A stretch of 8,795 nt of DNA, taken from Planctomycetes bacterium RBG_16_41_13. Its GTDB lineage: Bacteria; Planctomycetota; Brocadiia; Brocadiales; Brocadiaceae. Below are positions 6,607 to 8,795 of this stretch, piece after piece. The position numbers and the translations under genes were made by a program. Below the pieces are notes generated by a model. The model was not told the origin of the DNA. It ran no database searches and was given only the letters and a program-made list of their open reading frames with translations. How positions within the stretch are numbered: position 1 is the stretch's first letter; the number at the start of each line of letters is the position of its first letter. The stretch is taken from the NCBI GenBank assembly GCA_001828295.1, contig MHYI01000072.1:1-8795 (forward strand). Direction: 5' to 3'.

Positions 6607-7770
6607 CTATTTCTTTGTTAAGGTAGTTTCCAAAGGTATTATATCTGTTTGATTCATTTGATAGGATTGATTATGGGCATTGTAACCTTTCTTATACACT
6701 TTCAGGGCATACGTACCAGCCTTCACTCTTTCAAGAATAAATTCACCTCCTCCGTCTGTTTTCGTTTGATATTTGATCTTACCATTCTTACTAAGGCGCA
6801 CTTTGGCGCCGGCAACAGGTTCTCCGGTTATATCAGTAATGCCTGATGAATATTCCTGCGCATTGTATTCAACAATCCAATCCTTTATTGTATTATATTC
6901 ACTATTGCTGTTGAGGTTCGGCCACATAGTACCATCGCTGGAATTTTTATCGAGTTTTCTCAATAAGAGAGAATCCTCACTCCCTGGCGTAACCAACCTC
7001 GGGTCAGTCACTTCTTCATATGTCGTCAGGGGGGTATCGCTTTTAGAACCACCCTCTTTATGGCACGAAATACATTTGGCGCCGAGAATCGACTTTACAT
7101 CGCTCTCATAACTTATTTCCGCAGTACCACCTCCGGTATCATTACTGGTTACCGTACCGGTAAGATCAAGGTCATTTGTATGTATAAATACTCTGCCCAC
7201 TGCTTCTGTAGTATGACAACCATCCGCATTACAACCACCACTATCTGCGCTGTTTGGCATCGATACCGTGCGGCCACGATAAGATACGGATATGGTAAAC
7301 GGCGCTGTTAAAACCTTCTCTGAGTAAAAATTTCCTAACTGATCTGATCGTAAACGTACTTTTTGGCCATCTGCGTCTGTTATTTTTATTTTTGCGCCTT
7401 TTCTTCCATTTGTGCCTTCAGCATCATCGTAAATCGTTCCCCCAATAGAAAACGCATGCTCTCTTCCACCTGAGTGGCAACCGCTCGTTAAACAATTCCT
7501 GCCTGCGTTGTGAGAATCATCGTCTTCGTTATTATCATTATCATTATCATTTACCGTGTCATCATCATCATCGTCATCATCTTCTTCCTCTCTGTCTTCA
7601 TCATGATTTCTGTCTTGATTAGTGTTATTGCTCTCTTGTAATAAATAGACCCCGGTATTTTTATTCAAAACACCTGCAAACAACATTGGATTCACATACA
7701 TTTGAAAAAAAATTATTAACAAAATACAATAAATAGATTTCGGAAAATTTTTGTTAATGGAACTGTTCAT
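6607..7770 (-). CDS. Exported multidomain c-type cytochrome: two CX4CH, one CXXCH, Asp-rich linker
   Basis: A 387-residue protein with a signal peptide (hydrophobic core about 13-31, possible cleavage after LFA). Residues 57-85 are a very acidic low-complexity linker with an eight-Asp run and DNDNDN. CLTSGCH (93-99) is followed by a beta-sandwich segment (GGTIYDDAEG ... GAKIKITDADG ... GNFYSEKV) that contains CNADGCH (180-186). Residues 220-300 look like a planctomycete-type cytochrome c domain: DVKSILGAKCISCH (CXXCH, 233-237), YEEV, GSEDSLLLRKL, GTMWP with a candidate distal Met at 282, and IKDWI. Residues 307-385 are a carboxypeptidase-regulatory-like domain (ITGEPVAGAKVRLSKNG ... GEFILERVKAGTYALKVYKKGY). 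Up to three haems could be bound, probably for periplasmic or surface electron transfer; the partner is unknown. The ATG lacks an obvious ribosome binding site. Confidence 0.8.
   Translation of the reverse strand: MNSSINKNFPKSIYCILLIIFFQMYVNPMLFAGVLNKNTGVYLLQESNNTNQDRNHDEDREEEDDDDDDDDTVNDNDNDNNEDDDSHNAGRNCLTSGCHSGGREHAFSIGGTIYDDAEGTNGRKGAKIKITDADGQKVRLRSDQLGNFYSEKVLTAPFTISVSYRGRTVSMPNSADSGGCNADGCHTTEAVGRVFIHTNDLDLTGTVTSNDTGGGTAEISYESDVKSILGAKCISCHKEGGSKSDTPLTTYEEVTDPRLVTPGSEDSLLLRKLDKNSSDGTMWPNLNSNSEYNTIKDWIVEYNAQEYSSGITDITGEPVAGAKVRLSKNGKIKYQTKTDGGGEFILERVKAGTYALKVYKKGYNAHNQSYQMNQTDIIPLETTLTKK
7516..7604. repeat. ATC/ATT triplet microsatellite coding the Asp/Asn linker
   Basis: Runs of ATCATCATC and TTATCATTATCATTATCA on the plus strand encode Asp and Asn in the minus-strand cytochrome. 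Triplet slippage would lengthen or shorten the linker without breaking the frame. Confidence 0.7.
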
Positions 7771-7975
7771 AATTTATTAGAAACCAATAGAAAATATCCG
7801 ATCATTTTATCTCTCATTTTTAAAAACCTTGTGCATTTGCATGTTTATCGCAACTGGAATACCACATAATTCCGAAAAGAATCGGTATTACGTATAAGTA
7901 TCTAAAGTGTTAATGTTTAAAATAAATTTATCGTTTATTTCATCCTTATTACAAGAAATGAATTTTTCAGACTTT

Positions 7976-8010
7976 TGTAATTTTTACAGATAACTATTGT
8001 AATTGTTACA
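7976..8010. promoter_or_regulatory. Twin TGTAA-N3-TTACA palindromes, candidate operators
   Basis: Site 1 is TGTAATTTTTACA (7976-7988) and site 2 is TGTAATTGTTACA (7998-8010). Both have perfect 5-base arms; their centres are 22 bases apart, close to two helical turns, and each is followed by G. Two matching palindromes on the same face of the helix upstream of a strong ribosome binding site suggest cooperative binding by a dimeric regulator. They could serve the plus-strand mini-ORF or the divergent cytochrome gene. The regulator is unknown. Confidence 0.5.
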
Positions 8011-8033
8011 GGAAATCTTTTTTATGTTTTTAA

Positions 8034-8041
8034 AAAGGAGG
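8034..8041 (+). promoter_or_regulatory. Strong ribosome binding site before the mini-ORF
   Basis: AAAGGAGG, 8 bases before the ATG at 8050. The near-ideal match and spacing argue that a real gene starts, or once started, here. Confidence 0.75.
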
Positions 8042-8049
8042 AAGTAATT

Positions 8050-8082
8050 ATGGAGAAAAGAGAACTTGTAGCCAAATTATAG
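8050..8082 (+). pseudogene. Ten-codon ORF, probably the 5' stump of a lost gene
   Basis: It reads MEKRELVAKL and stops at TAG 8080-8082. The TAG is 8 bases before GGACAAAGAGGGACAC, the left end of repeat copy B. The strong ribosome binding site and the upstream twin palindromes suit a normal gene start, so the likeliest reading is that the body was removed or replaced when the repeat block arrived. A genuine leader peptide is possible, but no downstream intact gene or attenuator is seen. The peptide is too short to identify, and it is not signal-peptide-like. Confidence 0.4.
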
Positions 8083-8090
8083 TCTATAAT

Positions 8091-8155
8091 GGACAAAGAG
8101 GGACACTGCCCTTATTTTCCCACCAAATAAAGCAAGAAATATGGGAAGTGTCCCT
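8091..8155. repeat. GGGACACTTCCC element, copy B
   Basis: The arms GGGACACTGCCC (8100-8111) and GGGAAGTGTCCC (8143-8154) have one mismatch. Its 58-base core differs from copy A by that single base. The left extension GGACAAAGA is shared with copy D and, with small changes, with copy C. Confidence 0.85.
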
Positions 8156-8172
8156 ACAATTCTATGGGAAAA

Positions 8173-8358
8173 AACGAATATCGAATATCGAACAAGGAAT
8201 GTAGAATGTCGAGGGACTGGTGGGACGTTTGGTTCAAGCAGGGGAAACCGTTTAAAAGGTTCAAGCGGTTTAAACGGTTTGCACGGCTTGAACAAAGGGT
8301 TTAAAGAAAACTTCGTAATTCGATATTCCTTGTTCTGCGGTTCGATATTCATTTTTTT
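8173..8358. repeat. Imperfect inverted repeat of GAATATCGAA...AACAAGGAAT with an internal TTTAAACGG array
   Basis: The left arm (about 8173-8212) carries GAATATCGAA, GAACAAGGAAT and AAT; the reverse complement of the right arm (about 8314-8358) carries the same blocks in the same order with short indels. Between them are irregular short repeats of GGTTCAAG, GTTTAAACGG and GTTTAAAGG type (8229-8304). The unit sits between copies B and C of the GGGACACTTCCC element. The nominal ORFs across it are artefacts of repeat sequence. Confidence 0.7.
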
Positions 8359-8368
8359 CAATGTAGCC

Positions 8369-8432
8369 GGAACAAAGAGAGACACTTCCCATATTTATTG
8401 CTTGGGAAAATAAGGGAAGTGTCCCTCTAATT
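8369..8432. repeat. GGGACACTTCCC element, copy C, opposite orientation
   Basis: The arms GAGACACTTCCC (8379-8390) and GGGAAGTGTCCC (8414-8425) have one mismatch. Its reverse complement matches copies A and B through ACTTCCCTTATTTTCCCA before the loops diverge, so it is inverted relative to copy B. The left flank GGAACAAAGAGAGACAC resembles the B and D left ends, and the right flank CTCTAATTCC resembles that of copy D. Confidence 0.8.
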
Positions 8433-8534
8433 CCTAAAAAATGGAGCGGCAACTGCAAGGGATCAACCGCAAACTGCAACATCACCCTGAAATCCGACAG
8501 CGCCGTTAAAGTAAAATTTGTCAAGAAAAATTAA
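8433..8534 (+). pseudogene. 3' remnant of a secreted protein with a C-terminal bacterial-repeat motif
   Basis: After the right edge of copy C the frame reads WSGNCKGSTANCNITL then KSDSAVKVKFVKKN and stops at TAA 8532-8534. The pattern WSG-x-C-x-G...C-x-I-T-L-x-S-D-x-x-V-x-V-x-F is typical of the last unit of secreted Gram-negative repeat proteins (usually CtVtM...k.VtatF). No start codon, ribosome binding site or signal peptide remains. A good terminator follows at 8587, as expected for an intact gene end. The missing body would have been to the left, where the repeat block now lies. It could be the other end of the gene begun at 8050, but nothing proves that. Confidence 0.65.
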
Positions 8535-8586
8535 ACGCCATAACGATGACAAGGAAACCCGCGAATATATTATAAATGTTCCGCGC

Positions 8587-8616
8587 AAAAAGCTCGCATT
8601 TTTTAGCGAGCTTTTT
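8587..8616. terminator. Rho-independent terminator, bidirectional form
   Basis: The arms AAAAAGCTCGC (8587-8597) and GCGAGCTTTTT (8606-8616) are perfect complements around an 8-base AT loop. The stem is GC-rich at its top and has an A tract and T tract at the base, so it can work on both strands. It lies 52 bases after the stop of the secreted-protein remnant. Confidence 0.85.
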
Positions 8617-8700
8617 GTATTATGGGACAAAGAGGTGGACAAAGAGGGACACTTCCCATATTAATTTTTGAAATACGGGAAGTGTCCCTCTATTCCCCTC
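8614..8700. repeat. GGGACACTTCCC element, copy D
   Basis: The arms AGAGGGACACTTCCC (8643-8657) and GGGAAGTGTCCCTCT (8677-8691) are perfect over 15 bases. The loop (ATATTAATTTTTGAAATAC) differs from copies A-C. The left end is partly duplicated, with GGACAAAGAGG present twice (about 8625-8648), and CCCTCTATT is repeated on the right (from 8686). Confidence 0.8.
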
Positions 8701-8755
8701 TATTCCCATTCCTCTGGCCTTTGTCCTTTTCACCCGTCCCCGTCACCACCATTCT

Positions 8756-8786
8756 TGCTATTCGAGACATGTCTCAGTTTATAGCA
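8756..8786. repeat. Nested palindrome near the window end
   Basis: The perfect palindrome GAGACATGTCTC (8764-8775) lies inside a second pair, TGCTAT (8756-8761) and ATAGCA (8781-8786). It could be an operator or another repeat; what follows is outside the window. Confidence 0.4.
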
Positions 8787-8795
8787 TCTCGCTAT

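Larger units (their letters stand above)
7771..8049. other. AT-rich divergent intergenic region
   Basis: This lies between the minus-strand cytochrome start and the plus-strand mini-ORF at 8050. No gene is visible apart from the twin palindromes listed separately. A short inverted repeat, AAATAAA (7920-7926) with TTTATTT (7934-7940), and CCGA/TCGG around AAAGAA near 7873 are weak extras. No confident -35/-10 pair was found. Confidence 0.4.

Noticed and set aside
8077..8413. ORFs of 90-102 codons on both strands
   Set aside because: They are read-through of repeat copies B and C and the GAATATCGAA unit, with low-complexity products and no ribosome binding site.
5792..8691. CRISPR array made of the GGGACACTTCCC copies
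   Set aside because: Spacing is irregular (2.3 kb to about 220 bases), orientation varies, copies are self-palindromic units, and no cas gene is present.

Overview
The window looks like accessory, repeat-rich chromosome from a Gram-negative bacterium of moderate to low GC that makes many secreted proteins. The gene content fits an anammox-type planctomycete such as the Brocadia/Kuenenia group: a fused siroheme/heme gene, secreted haem c proteins with Reeler-like and planctomycete-type cytochrome modules, an SBBP propeller, and abundant short hairpin repeats between genes. This assignment is inference from style; no marker gene is present.

Layout. Bases 1-222 are the C-terminal end of a HEAT-repeat protein. 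Bases 223-744 are non-coding and hold an inverted-repeat unit (309-541) and a pair of opposed 23-bp hairpin repeats directly ahead of the next gene. Bases 745-2271 encode a fused uroporphyrinogen-III C-methyltransferase / uroporphyrinogen-III synthase. Bases 2272-2816 are a mosaic of short palindromic repeats, one nested inside another. Bases 2817-5348 encode a secreted protein with an N-terminal domain, seven SBBP beta-propeller repeats and a carboxypeptidase-regulatory-like tail. Bases 5349-5889 hold a 26-bp perfect inverted repeat, a 29-codon gene remnant and the first of four GGGACACTTCCC elements. Two minus-strand genes follow (5890-6468 and 6607-7770). Both encode exported proteins with unusual CX4CH haem-attachment motifs; the larger also has a normal CXXCH cytochrome domain and an Asp-rich linker.

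Bases 7771-8795 contain no intact gene. They do hold a promoter-like region with twin TGTAA-N3-TTACA palindromes, a strong ribosome binding site with a 10-codon ORF, three more GGGACACTTCCC elements, a composite inverted-repeat block, the 3' end of a lost secreted-protein gene, and a good rho-independent terminator.

How it fits together. The tetrapyrrole gene supplies the precursor of haem and siroheme, and the two minus-strand genes encode haem c proteins for the periplasm or cell surface. The propeller protein and the larger cytochrome share a C-terminal Ig/carboxypeptidase-regulatory-like fold, which suggests cell-envelope assembly. I see no operon that ties these genes into one pathway. 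I also see no clear new defence or metabolic system. The most unusual content is the CX4CH protein pair and the layered mobile hairpin repeats, which appear to have broken at least one gene.
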